64,000 bases of DNA from Promethearchaeota archaeon (GCA_030599585.1 JAUVNS010000001.1:62001-126000), one strand, 5' to 3'. Positions 40,651 through 51,300 are shown, counted from the stretch's first letter. Numbers and translations: made by a program. Notes: generated from the letters alone by a model not told the origin.

Positions 40651-40969
40651 CTTTCCGCTAATTTGTATCACTCTTAATCCTGAATTCTTTTGACTTTACT
40701 TGATAGATTTTCTATGATGCTTTGGGTTGTGTCCCTTAGCATCTTTAAAATTATCTAATTCAATGTATATACTCCATAACATTAAGAAATTCATATAAAA
40801 CTATGAAGAATTATGATTAAAATCAAAAGAAAATAGCATCATAAATGAATAGTATAAAACATGGAGGTATCAAAAAAAGTGGAAAACCTGATTAAATACA
40901 TTTTCTATTTTTTCCTTTCGGCCTTGTTCTTCTCGTAATTGATTTTAAATTCACTTTTAATACTATATT

Positions 40970-41023
40970 AAAAAAAAATCCGGCGATTCTGGAGTAGTCC
41001 CTTTTGATGGGCAACAAGAATCG
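40970..41023 (-). terminator. hairpin + poly-T candidate terminator for 41039..41491
   Basis: Perfect 7-bp arms CGATTCT (40984-40990) / AGAATCG (41017-41023) with inner CCC/GGG pairing; on the minus strand followed by CCGGA and a 9-nt T run. Confidence 0.6.
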
Positions 41024-41038
41024 ACTTTTTGATATCTT

Positions 41039-41491
41039 TTATTTTTCTGGTTCAGCTCTAAACCTGTATTCTGCAACCCAAGATGTGTGAGCCTGAGAGA
41101 TAAGATTTTCAATTCGCTCTACAAACAATTTTTGCTTATCTTGAGCTTTACCATATTCATTTATGTTTGCTTTGAAGTAGTACTGCTCTTTTTTCAATAA
41201 TTCAGCAACCGATCTATAATTTACCCATTTTTCTTGAAATTTCAGAAATCTTATGGTTGGTGCTATAAAGGCTATAAGTATGGATGTAATCACGGAAAGA
41301 ACTCGCAAAATAGGGAATTCTTGGAAGATAATATCTATGATGATTAAAAGTGGAGTCATTGATGTTAAAGCAATTAAAGTTAATTGTAGAGTTGTATTCC
41401 AGTTTTTATTAAATCTAGCCTTGTTTTCATACCATTGTCTTTGATTTTCATATCTATCCTTTAAATATGTTTCAAATTCGTTATCGTTCAT
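41039..41491 (-). CDS. DUF4231/SLATT-like 2TM protein
   Basis: YLKDRYENQRQWYENKARFNKNWNTTLQLTLIALTSMTPLLIII...FPILRVLSVITSILIAFIAPTIRFLKFQEKWVNYRSVAELLKKEQYYFKA. Confidence 0.82.
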   Translation of the reverse strand: MNDNEFETYLKDRYENQRQWYENKARFNKNWNTTLQLTLIALTSMTPLLIIIDIIFQEFPILRVLSVITSILIAFIAPTIRFLKFQEKWVNYRSVAELLKKEQYYFKANINEYGKAQDKQKLFVERIENLISQAHTSWVAEYRFRAEPEK

Positions 41492-41804
41492 TTTCGCTCA
41501 ATATATTATTATTTTTAAAAACAATTTGGAAATACTTTGATTAATTTAATTACTACATTTCATGATTTTTAACTTTTTATTAACTTGAACGATAGTAATT
41601 ATCACAAGCTAAGAAACATCCCGTTTCTATTTCATTAATAGATTAATTTTTTTTCTTAAACATTCAATATGGATATTAAGCAAAGCGTTTACTAAGAGAT
41701 TATAAATAGATTGAGATTTTGGGAGTGTAAATTTCTCATAGAGAGGCTTAATAAGGCGTGATTAAAACACACAAAATATCACAAACAAAATAAAAAGAAA
41801 AATT

Positions 41805-43034
41805 TTAATAGCCTGAAGCTTGTTCGTATAACCTTCTTTTTTTCCTACTCGATCTAATCAATAGAGTAACACCGATTATTACTACCCCAACAATAGATAC
41901 TATAACAATAATAATAATTAGGTCAGTGAAAAGCAAGTCTGTTTCTAATACTGTTATTTTAACTTCGTAGTTAAAAGAGTAAGCGTCGTGATCTGATGCA
42001 ACTGGAGATGGGATAAAGGGGAATTCTGAGGCATAATCGTATCCAGAGGAGGCACCGGGTATAAAAAACCACGCGCCAATGTTTAAGTTAAATCTTCTGT
42101 AATCAATTTTTTTATAGGAACTTCCTATTTGAGGTTCACACGCAATCCATCCTATTTCAGGGATATAGTATTCGACCCAAGCATGTCCTAAAAAGTTTGA
42201 GCTCCCACTGGAGGCCGCGGTGAATGTGAAAACCTCTCCTACTGCAGGATTGAATTCATCTTCAGAGACAATGAAAAAACCGGCTACTTTTCTTGCTGGA
42301 ATCCCTTGAATTCGCAATAGTGTAACCATTAAAGTAGAATATTCACTACAATCTCCTTTTTTGTTGTCAAAGGCCCAAGAGGCTCCTTTTTCTTCAGCAG
42401 GAAGAGTTCCATCGTATACTAAGTAATTGGATACATTTTCACAAATTTTCCTAGCTTTTTCTAACGGGTTATCAGAAGGAAGTACGATGCGATTTGAGGC
42501 GGTGATTAAATCAGGATCGTTTATATCGTAATAAGTTTCTGTATTATTACAATATAAATTAAACATTTCATCAGATGTGTCATAGCTTCCTATATCAGTA
42601 TCTCCTATGTTGCCAAAAGCGATTTCGTTCAGCTTTATAAGATATTTTTGACTAAGTGTAATTGTTTCAGAAGTACTCATAGCAGTAACATTAAATAGAT
42701 CATAGGTATTGTTGAATTTATCATGTGACCCCATTATAAGCGTATCGTATCCAGTTATAGAATTGTACAAGAGTTGAGCTTCTTGATATGGTGGAGTATA
42801 TTGGGTTATTGACGAATTAGGTTGTCTATTATTCAAACGTACAACTTTAAAATAATAATTTTGCGGAGTTATTCTCGTATGAGTGAAAGTATAGTTTATG
42901 TCTACTTGATATGTAATTCCTTGGTTGATTGAATAATTAGATACACCGTCAGTAGAGCTAACTGCGAGCTCATTGGTGATATTTAACGGGAATAGAACAA
43001 TTAATACTATTAATACTAGTTTGAATGCTTTCAT
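41805..43034 (-). CDS. secreted/membrane-anchored transglutaminase-like protein
   Basis: Signal-like N-terminus MKAFKLVLIVLIVLFPLN; KKGDCSEYSTLMVTLLRIQGIPARKVAGFF ... GHAWVEYYIPEIGWIACEPQ; C-terminal TM. ATG at 43034 preferred over 43124. Confidence 0.9.
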   Translation of the reverse strand: MKAFKLVLIVLIVLFPLNITNELAVSSTDGVSNYSINQGITYQVDINYTFTHTRITPQNYYFKVVRLNNRQPNSSITQYTPPYQEAQLLYNSITGYDTLIMGSHDKFNNTYDLFNVTAMSTSETITLSQKYLIKLNEIAFGNIGDTDIGSYDTSDEMFNLYCNNTETYYDINDPDLITASNRIVLPSDNPLEKARKICENVSNYLVYDGTLPAEEKGASWAFDNKKGDCSEYSTLMVTLLRIQGIPARKVAGFFIVSEDEFNPAVGEVFTFTAASSGSSNFLGHAWVEYYIPEIGWIACEPQIGSSYKKIDYRRFNLNIGAWFFIPGASSGYDYASEFPFIPSPVASDHDAYSFNYEVKITVLETDLLFTDLIIIIVIVSIVGVVIIGVTLLIRSSRKKRRLYEQASGY

Positions 43035-43189
43035 GGTTGTGAGATCAATTAAATTATGTTTTGTATAGATATTATGAAAATCTCTATTTTTATTTGTTCT
43101 GGTATTTTTACTAAAGAAGAACATTATTAAGACAGAAATTTTATTATGTTAATAATTAAATTTTGAGCTACTACTAAGGGTAAGATACT

Positions 43190-43831
43190 ATTATCTACAA
43201 AATATTTCTAATTGATAGCGACAGTGGGATTTCACTTCTAGAAACTACTTTTAAGGAATTAAAATATAAAAACAATGGTAATAATGTTATACCCGGTTTT
43301 TTTAATGAAATAAATGAGATAATCGATAAAATTCAAGCTGCTATGGTTAAGGGTAAAAATAAAGATGATATGACTAGAATTGTCGAATCGGAAAATTCTA
43401 CAATTATTATTGTTTACCATCCTCCCTCAAGGATTTTATATTGCTCTATTTCTGATGCTGATGATGATATAGATAAATTAATTAATGTAATTCATAAAAT
43501 ATCTAGTAGGTTCTTTAAAAAACATCAATCGGACCTAGCATTATTTAGAACTACTTCAGAGAAATCGAGATTTCAGACGATTAAAACGGATATAGAAAAT
43601 ATATGTCAAGGGGGGCGTATAGCTGAAGTCTTTCCAAGATTACTCGTGGGCGAGAAAGTCTTGCCCAAAATCGTTTCAATGGGGATGATTGACGACGAGG
43701 ACCTTCAAGTTGCCTTGAAATGCACTGGAAAAACCTCACCCTTAAGAATAGCAAGGGAGTTAGCTAAATCTCGGAACGACGTAAATAGCATCTTAAAAAA
43801 ATTAGAACAGTTAGATATCGTTAATTTCTAA
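43190..43831 (+). CDS. longin-like domain + C-terminal winged-helix protein (N-terminus extended upstream of the track ORF)
   Basis: In-frame translation upstream of ATG 43343 reads IIYKIFLIDSDSGISLLETTFKELKYKNNGNNVIPGFFNEINEIIDKIQAAM; the frame is open from stop TAA 43181-43183 with no ATG/GTG/TTG before 43343; C-terminus TSPLRIARELAKSRNDVNSILKKLEQLDIVNF is wHTH-like. Confidence 0.68.
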   Translation: MIYKIFLIDSDSGISLLETTFKELKYKNNGNNVIPGFFNEINEIIDKIQAAMVKGKNKDDMTRIVESENSTIIIVYHPPSRILYCSISDADDDIDKLINVIHKISSRFFKKHQSDLALFRTTSEKSRFQTIKTDIENICQGGRIAEVFPRLLVGEKVLPKIVSMGMIDDEDLQVALKCTGKTSPLRIARELAKSRNDVNSILKKLEQLDIVNF

Positions 43832-43992
43832 GGTCATTATCATTCTAATCCTTACCTTGAGGTATAAAGGTATTACTAATTAATTTATTTTGTAAGTTAA
43901 ACAATCTATAAATTCGATAGTAAATAGAAAAAAATAAAAGGTTGTTATATTTATCTAAATTACCTTAGAATCAATTATGTGATGTTTAGATT

Positions 43993-44607
43993 ATGGAGAG
44001 TAATAAAAAAATTGTAGCAATGGTAACTTCACCCGCGAAAGACGCTCATAAGCGAAAAGCGAAAGGATTTTCTTTAGGAGAAATACAAGAAGCGGGAAAA
44101 ACTGTTGAATTACTAAGAAAATTGAATGTTGATGTTGATTTTTTCAGAAAATCTAAACATGAAAACAATATTGAAAAACTTAGAACACTAAAAGATACAG
44201 GCAAAAAAGCGAAAAAGAAGAAGCCATACGAGGCTAAAGAGAAGAAAAGGACGCCTTTTAAACCAAGAGTTTCAAAACCAGAAAAGAAACCAGCTAAAAA
44301 AGTTGTAGCCGAGAAACCAGCTAAACCAACTAAAGCCGCTAAAAAGGCACCTGCTCCCAAAAAAGAGAAAGTTAAAAAAGAAGCAAAAGCTATAAAGAAA
44401 GAGCTTCCAAAAGCTGAAACAACAGCGTTAACTTCCCTTTCGGGCTTGGGTCCTGCCACTGCCAAAAAATTTGAAGAACTTGGAGTAAATTGTGCTGAAG
44501 AGCTTGTGAAAGAAGATCCTGCTGAGCTGGCTAAACTGATTAAAGGGGTTTCGGAAGAAAGAATTAAAAATTGGATTAAAGAATGTAAAGAATTACAACA
44601 AGAATAA
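43993..44607 (+). CDS. ribosomal protein eL13 (L13e)-like with Lys/Ala/Pro-rich linker and C-terminal helix-hairpin-helix domain
   Basis: N-terminal HKRKAKGFSLGEIQEAGKTVELLRKLNVDVDFFRKSKHENNIEKLRTLKDT resembles eL13; C-terminal LTSLSGLGPATAKKFEELGVNCAEELVKEDPAELAKLIKGVSEERIKNWI is HhH. Confidence 0.75.
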   Translation: MESNKKIVAMVTSPAKDAHKRKAKGFSLGEIQEAGKTVELLRKLNVDVDFFRKSKHENNIEKLRTLKDTGKKAKKKKPYEAKEKKRTPFKPRVSKPEKKPAKKVVAEKPAKPTKAAKKAPAPKKEKVKKEAKAIKKELPKAETTALTSLSGLGPATAKKFEELGVNCAEELVKEDPAELAKLIKGVSEERIKNWIKECKELQQE

Positions 44608-44741
44608 TCCTATTTGTATATTATAATCAAGTTCTCCTTTTTTGCATATTTTTATGGAAAATAAAGGTTTTTATTATTGTAAACTATTTTTTTGATATAT
44701 TAATATCATTTTTTAAATTTCCTAAGGAAATCAGTCTAATA

Positions 44742-45236
44742 ATGGAGTATAATTACTATACCTACGAAAAAAAGGAAGCTAACATAACAGTTCATAAATT
44801 AGCTAAATGGTTTATAGAAGAGAAGTTTGAAGGAGACATAAATGAAGGATATATCTCATTCCACTCTCAAAACGATTACGATGAGTTTTACGGTGCTAAT
44901 GCAAAAATGGAGATTCACTGGGAGAAAAAAGAGAGGGCCGGTTTTTTTCATGGAAAAGAAGTTCAAAATTCTATCGAGCTTTATAGTTCAATTGGATTTG
45001 TAATTATAAAGAAGGAGAGCGATTGGCTCCTTAGTCACGAATTTGTTACATGGTTCGGACAAAGAACTAAAATGATGAGGAAAAGATATTATCGAGAAAA
45101 ATGTATCCATGGTATATTCTATTGTGATGTTACTGAGCGTCTAATTAATATTCATGTTAATGTTATTGATAAGCATTTTGATAATTTTAAACCATTCGTC
45201 ATTAAATCTCTCAGCACCATTATATGTCACGAATGA
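44742..45236 (+). CDS. hypothetical protein
   Basis: 164-aa ORF, no family recognised. Confidence 0.6.
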   Translation: MEYNYYTYEKKEANITVHKLAKWFIEEKFEGDINEGYISFHSQNDYDEFYGANAKMEIHWEKKERAGFFHGKEVQNSIELYSSIGFVIIKKESDWLLSHEFVTWFGQRTKMMRKRYYREKCIHGIFYCDVTERLINIHVNVIDKHFDNFKPFVIKSLSTIICHE

Positions 45237-45262
45237 AGTAAATTATTATTGTTATAGCTTTT

Positions 45263-46012
45263 TTACCTTCTCGCTCTTTTTTTGGCCAAAATAAAAAAAT
45301 TGTCTTTTTTATTAGGACCTCCTCTCTTCTTCATTTCCATAATTATATACATTTGTAACAATTTTTTCAATTCTTTACGCGAAAAGAAGTGATAAAATCG
45401 ATTGTAAGTCAAATTCTCTTTTGAAATTGTCCAAGGGACAAATTTGTCTCCAAAATCCTCTAACCCAAGCTTGTTTTGAGTCATCCTATAGTGAGAACTA
45501 TACAATCTTTTGAACCAATCGCGAACGAAATAATAACGATATTTTTTTTGATATTTTCTCCAAAGGGTTAAAAAAAATAATCCATTATCTTTTAAAATTG
45601 CGTATATTTGCTTTACAACGTGATTACGACTCTGGATGTTTTTAATATGGTGGATAGCTGCGATAGAAAAGATATTATCTATTGCTTCTGGTCGGATTGG
45701 TATAGCGTTGATATCGCTTTGGATTAGTTCTATTGATCTCCGTTCTTTCATTGTATAATTATGTCCCGTTTTTAATCTATTGCGAGTTATTTTCAGAAAT
45801 TCTATGGAATTATCAATACCGATAAGTTTAATGTCAGACTGTAAGAAAATTTTAAAATTTCGCCCATTAGCACATCCTAAATCAATATTGTATCCATTAA
45901 AGGATACATCTTTTTGAATGAGCTCATCAAAAAACAATTTAAAATCCTTCCATGGATAAAATCGTTTTTTATGATAATCGAGTGCCAAAATATCGTAAAT
46001 TTTCTTACTCAT
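45263..46012 (-). CDS. SAM-dependent methyltransferase (Trm9/ALKBH8-like)
   Basis: IDLGCANGRNFKIF motif I; LIGIDNSIEFL; FSIAAIHHI. Confidence 0.85.
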   Translation of the reverse strand: MSKKIYDILALDYHKKRFYPWKDFKLFFDELIQKDVSFNGYNIDLGCANGRNFKIFLQSDIKLIGIDNSIEFLKITRNRLKTGHNYTMKERRSIELIQSDINAIPIRPEAIDNIFSIAAIHHIKNIQSRNHVVKQIYAILKDNGLFFLTLWRKYQKKYRYYFVRDWFKRLYSSHYRMTQNKLGLEDFGDKFVPWTISKENLTYNRFYHFFSRKELKKLLQMYIIMEMKKRGGPNKKDNFFILAKKRARR

Positions 46013-46112
46013 TGTTCGAAGTAATTTAATTTAATGTAAATTTATTTGTAATTAGTACTTTTAATTCAGATATTATTAAATATTTATAAGCACCGTAGAT
46101 TGGGGGATAATA

Positions 46113-47693
46113 ATGAATGAAATAGTGAACACTGTAAACAATATAGTAGATTTCTTGAACGATGATGTCTATAATTTATATAGGATTTATGAGTCTTATG
46201 TACGAGATCTCATTATTTCTAAAAACGTAAATATTTCAGCGATCATCGATAACGAAACGGAAGAAGAGATAAATGATACGATATTTCAAATTATATCTGC
46301 TACAAATTCTGCGTTCGTGACGATTGGAGTATCTAAAAATAAAATTATGTCTAATCAAGACCTATTCCAAAATGACTTTTTAAGTAAGAGAGATATTTTT
46401 ACAAATTATCTTTCATTTTTACAAGTTGGATTAAAAGAATACATCAATAAACATCTATTCGTAATAATTATAGAGTATATAATCGATGCTGAGGATAAAA
46501 TCCTTGAAAATTTGGATTTATTTGATTTATTACCTAGAAATTTCCTTAGCAACTTAAGAATCCTCAGAAAGAAATATGCGATATCTGAAGAGAGTAAGAA
46601 AAGATTTAACATTTTTTATAATGAAATTGATACTTATTTCAATCCGTCAAATTTAACATTTAAGAAATTTGATTTTGAAATTCAAGAACTTAAAGAAGAT
46701 TTATCTGAAGACGCTATCTTAAAACGCTTACAAGAAGCTCGCGTGGATAATATAGAGGCTCTCCAGCAACCCACACATCGAGAGCGGGGAGAAGGTAGTG
46801 CGTCTCAAATCGAATCCCAATCGCTTTTATCTAATTTTTTAGATTTTCCCGCTGTAAGCCACTCAATATTAGAAAAGATTAAAGTTGACGTAAAGCAGTT
46901 AATAAATTTTGTTAATTCCTCACCAGAATTTTTAGATTTAGAGAATCTCTTTTATAGCATTAATATTATTAAAATGTTAGGACTAAGAAATCAGCTCGAA
47001 CCGGGATACATTAAAAAAATCATGAGTAATTACATAAATGGAGGAGTCTTCAGCACAGGAAGGTATCACATTCCGAATCCGATGAGTGTTTTTTATGGAT
47101 TGTCAATTCTTCACGAATTAGATATGTTAAATGGTGAAATTATTGATCTATTAAATATAGAAATGTTCCTTGAAAATGAATTAAATAATTTTGTTCCTGA
47201 GAATATAATTCTACACTTTTTTACAATCCTATGCTTTAAGATGCTAGAAAAAACGGGAGGAATTATAACGGACAAGAAATATTTAATGGCACCGCTTGCA
47301 AAAGTAGATGTATTTAATTTGGAAGGATTTAAACCAGCTTCAGAAATTTTCTATTTTCTAGGACTTCTAAGTTTATTAGATAAGAATGTTAGTTTCAGCA
47401 ATTTTAGAGAACCTTATTTGAGTACGCTTAAAAATAAAATATCGTCTGACGGTTCTCTTAATGAAAACATTACAGAAACTGCTAGAGCGTTGTTGAGTTT
47501 ACAATTATTAGGTTTACAGGATAAAGAATTGAATATCATTTCGGGATTTTTAAATTTCTTGAATCAAAATGTAAATATGTTTAAAGATGAAAGTAATTTT
47601 ACTGAATTCGATTGGAAAAATAATAAGATTGCTTTTAAAATAGAACTACGGATGCTTTTTTGGGTATTACTTGCATTTTCTCAGTATTTCTAG
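46113..47693 (+). CDS. uncharacterised protein with C-terminal prenyltransferase/terpenoid-cyclase-like alpha/alpha toroid repeats
   Basis: Repeats of GGVFSTGRYHIPNPMSVFYGLSILHEL and SDGSLNENITETARALLSLQLLGL type. Confidence 0.6.
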   Translation: MNEIVNTVNNIVDFLNDDVYNLYRIYESYVRDLIISKNVNISAIIDNETEEEINDTIFQIISATNSAFVTIGVSKNKIMSNQDLFQNDFLSKRDIFTNYLSFLQVGLKEYINKHLFVIIIEYIIDAEDKILENLDLFDLLPRNFLSNLRILRKKYAISEESKKRFNIFYNEIDTYFNPSNLTFKKFDFEIQELKEDLSEDAILKRLQEARVDNIEALQQPTHRERGEGSASQIESQSLLSNFLDFPAVSHSILEKIKVDVKQLINFVNSSPEFLDLENLFYSINIIKMLGLRNQLEPGYIKKIMSNYINGGVFSTGRYHIPNPMSVFYGLSILHELDMLNGEIIDLLNIEMFLENELNNFVPENIILHFFTILCFKMLEKTGGIITDKKYLMAPLAKVDVFNLEGFKPASEIFYFLGLLSLLDKNVSFSNFREPYLSTLKNKISSDGSLNENITETARALLSLQLLGLQDKELNIISGFLNFLNQNVNMFKDESNFTEFDWKNNKIAFKIELRMLFWVLLAFSQYF

Positions 47694-47708
47694 TGTAGTT
47701 TAAAAAAT

Positions 47709-48320
47709 TTATTCTAAATTAAAAATAGTCATGATAAAATTCCTCGCTGAGGGTATAATCTGTTTATTTTTAACGCTATTATTCCATTTTTTAATTAATT
47801 GATTATTTTTCGATAAATCTTGTATGACTTTACGACCTAATTTAATCCATTGTTCTAAATTAATAGTTGGATATTCTTCACTTATACCTCTGCAATATTG
47901 AATCCCCTTATCAGTGTAAAATATGTTGATCTCGCTTGTTTTCTTATCTTTGCCTTTTTGAATTGTAAATGTAAAAGGAAAAGTCCTACAAAATCCGGGT
48001 CTAAAAGAATAAATAGAACATCTCTCTTTAGCTTCATCGTAAAAAAAACATTTCCCATTTAATCTCTTTTTCAAACCAGTAAATGCCATTCCTCTTTCAG
48101 TTTGTATAGGTGGAACCACCATTCGATCTATTTCTTTTTCAGAGGGCGCCTGATCAAATACATAAAAGCCTAGAATTTCAAGTACTTCATCGATAGTTAG
48201 ATTTAATCCATTCTTTATTCGAAGAACATCTATGTATGTCGTATTTACAAGCGTATTTAAATCGGTACAACAGTGACCACAGTGTACACATTCAAACTTA
48301 AAGTTATTATTAATACCCAT
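47709..48320 (-). CDS. YkgJ-family cysteine-cluster protein
   Basis: FECVHCGHCCTDLNT ... CFFYDEAKERCSIYSFRPGFCRTFPFTF. Confidence 0.88.
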   Translation of the reverse strand: MGINNNFKFECVHCGHCCTDLNTLVNTTYIDVLRIKNGLNLTIDEVLEILGFYVFDQAPSEKEIDRMVVPPIQTERGMAFTGLKKRLNGKCFFYDEAKERCSIYSFRPGFCRTFPFTFTIQKGKDKKTSEINIFYTDKGIQYCRGISEEYPTINLEQWIKLGRKVIQDLSKNNQLIKKWNNSVKNKQIIPSARNFIMTIFNLE

Positions 48321-48356
48321 AAGTAGCTAATAGAATGCGAAAAAAGTAATAAATAT

Positions 48357-51300
48357 TTATTTATTTGATGGTATAATAATTTGCTTGTTTATGAGAGTTT
48401 CTATTGCATCTATTATGAGATCTTGATTTTTTTCGTGTACCACTTCAAATATAGTCTCCAGATGAAATTCCTGCTTATTCTTAGCGATCGAGTATATTAC
48501 ATTTAAGATTCGTGTTTCCATCGAATTTAACTCGCTTTCTTTTCTTAATCTTGCAATAAACTTAGCATCGTTGATTTTAAAAGCGTCTTTATAATATAAC
48601 TCTACATATTTTGTTATGATAGGAGGTAATTGTGCTTCAAACTCATGAATTGCTCCGTCCCAGCTTTCTATTAGCTGTGAAAGATCGAACATGATTCCAA
48701 GAGACAAATCTGATATCAATTTCTTCAATCGGTCTGAAGCTTTTTCATTGAGTAAAAAAATCATTCGTAAATCTTGTCGGTCACAGATTAGGCAATAAAA
48801 ATATTTAAAATCTAATTCTAAAATCGTCCTACTACCATCCGAGTCATCAAGATTGGTTGAATCACCATCGACTTCCCTTTTACCTACCATTTCTTCTCCA
48901 ACTGTAATAATAGCTTGGATGAAGCCTGAAAAAAGTTCTTTTTTGTGCTTCTCTAAAATAGAATAACTTTTTGAATAGAGTGGAATGCCGCTATACCTGT
49001 GTATGGCCACAATAGCTTGAATGTTCTGGATATCTTTGAATCTTTGGGTTTTTGACAGTAAATCTGCTTCTTTTCTCCTTCTTCGTGGTAAAATCACGTA
49101 AGATCTCAAGCTTAATATTCCTAAAACACTTATAATCGCCACTGCAATAAAGAATATAATAAACATTAATAACACAGGAAATTCTGGTTCGCCAATTACC
49201 AAGAGAAATGAAGATTGCATCGATTTATAAAGAACATTTTCTGTTGAAATAATTAAAGACACCTTAAAACTTCCATGGATATTTTCTGGGATCTCAAGTT
49301 CAATTTCATAAATTCCATTTCCTACTTCTTCAAAATTACCTAATCCAAAGTCCCACGAATACGAGATTGTAGTATTCTCAATAGAAATGGCTGAAATAAG
49401 TTCAGTTAAATTAATTCTAATGACTAAAGAATTTCCAGCAAGACTTTCAATTGAATCTTGAAAATCAATAGTATCAACTTTCATTTCTATTTGATTAACT
49501 AAAATCTGAAAGTAAAAGGTTGAGGATGTGTAATTCGGATGTAGAAACCTAACATAAACAGAATTAATCCCCAAATCGAAATTAGCAAGATCACATACAA
49601 CAGATGTGTTATACCAATAGTTAGCAGTTTGAGTAAAATCTTGATTATAACTACCAATAGCAATAATGGCACTACCACCATCAAGAAAAACTTTTTCTAC
49701 ATTTGCGAGAGCTCTTATTGATAGAGAGAATACGTCATAATATGTGATTTGAATTAAACTATTCGCATCAATTTCTTGTGAATCTATATATAACGACAAA
49801 TTAACTGTTTCAGCGGTTATAAAAAATTGGAATGAAAAATAAGCTTCAGAATAATTAGCTTGCTCAAATTTAACAGATACAGTATTGATTCCTAATTCAA
49901 AGTTAGCTCCATCTATTACAATATCTGTAGAAAACCACGTGAGATAAGTTACATTTTCATTAATGTTAAAAGAAAACATTTCACCTATTATGGTTATATT
50001 TCCTCCGGAAAGAAAAATACCCTCTCCCATAGCATATGCTTGTGCAGCAATTGTTATATTCTCCTTAAGCATTACTTCAATTAGAGCGTTTTCGAGGATA
50101 GATTGACTATTGATTGATACGTTAAGTTGGACTGATTGTTCTCTAACTAATAATTGAAATGAAAAGTATGTTGTTGTATAATTTTGCTTTTCGAATTTAA
50201 TTGAAACGGTATTAATCCCTGAACTGAAATTTATCGCTGAAAAAGTTAAGGATAAATTATACCAATTGGCTCCATATTCAATGAAATTTGTAATATAAAA
50301 TTCGCTATTCCAAGAAATGTAAGCCTCATCAATGTAATTCGAATCAATCTCACCATAGACTCTCGCAGAGATTGTTATATTTTGTTTAAACATTACTTCA
50401 ACTAACTGATCTTCTGCAATTTGTTGAGAATTCAAGTATAATGAAAAATCGACCGATTGTTCTTCTACAAGTAGTTGAAAATAAAAGATTTCGTGTTGGA
50501 AATTATCTTTTATGAATTCTATTGCTATACTGTTTAATCCTGGAGTATAATTTGATGGCACTATTTGAATTGATGTATTATACCAATCTGCTCCTACCTC
50601 AATTAGAGTTCTATCTTGATCTCCACCTTGCCAAGTTATTAACGCTCCATTTACATAATCTGCTTCAATTGTTGCGAATGCTTTTGCTGAAATAGTAATG
50701 CTTTCCATATACATTATTTCAACTATCTCATTCTCCAAAATTGGTTGAGAATTGATAAATACAGACAGATCGACTGGTTGCTCATATACTAACAATTGGA
50801 AATAGAATATATCGGTTTGATATTTATCCATTTCAAACTGTATCCCAATTAAATTTAATCCAGGTGAGTAAATTGATGGATTAAATTGAATGGAAGTATT
50901 ATACCAAAAATTAGAATATTCGTTTAATGTCTGTTCATAACTATTGATTTTCCACGAGAAATTTCCTCCCGTTAAAAGATTGTCATCAATCAAGGCTCTA
51001 GCTTGAGTAGAGATGTTTATCTCTTCCATAAATATAACTTCAATTATTGAATTTCGATAAATTTCTACATTATCAATATAAGCAGTGATATTGACACTCT
51101 GTTCTACAATCTCAAATTGATATATGTGCGTTTGAGGTTCAAAAGAAGGAGCAGAAAAATTGAAGTTAAGCTGTTTTATACCTAAGTTATTAGTAAATGA
51201 AGTATCAAATTCAATATTATAATAACCACCCGGTAAATTTTCAATGCTATATAGGTCAGGATTTGATATATTAACACCTACAGTCGCTCCATCAATTCCT

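Noticed and set aside
44046-44465. 139-aa antisense ORF (-)
   Set aside because: Phe/Ser/Ala-rich mirror of the Lys/Ala-rich eL13-like gene; compositional artefact.
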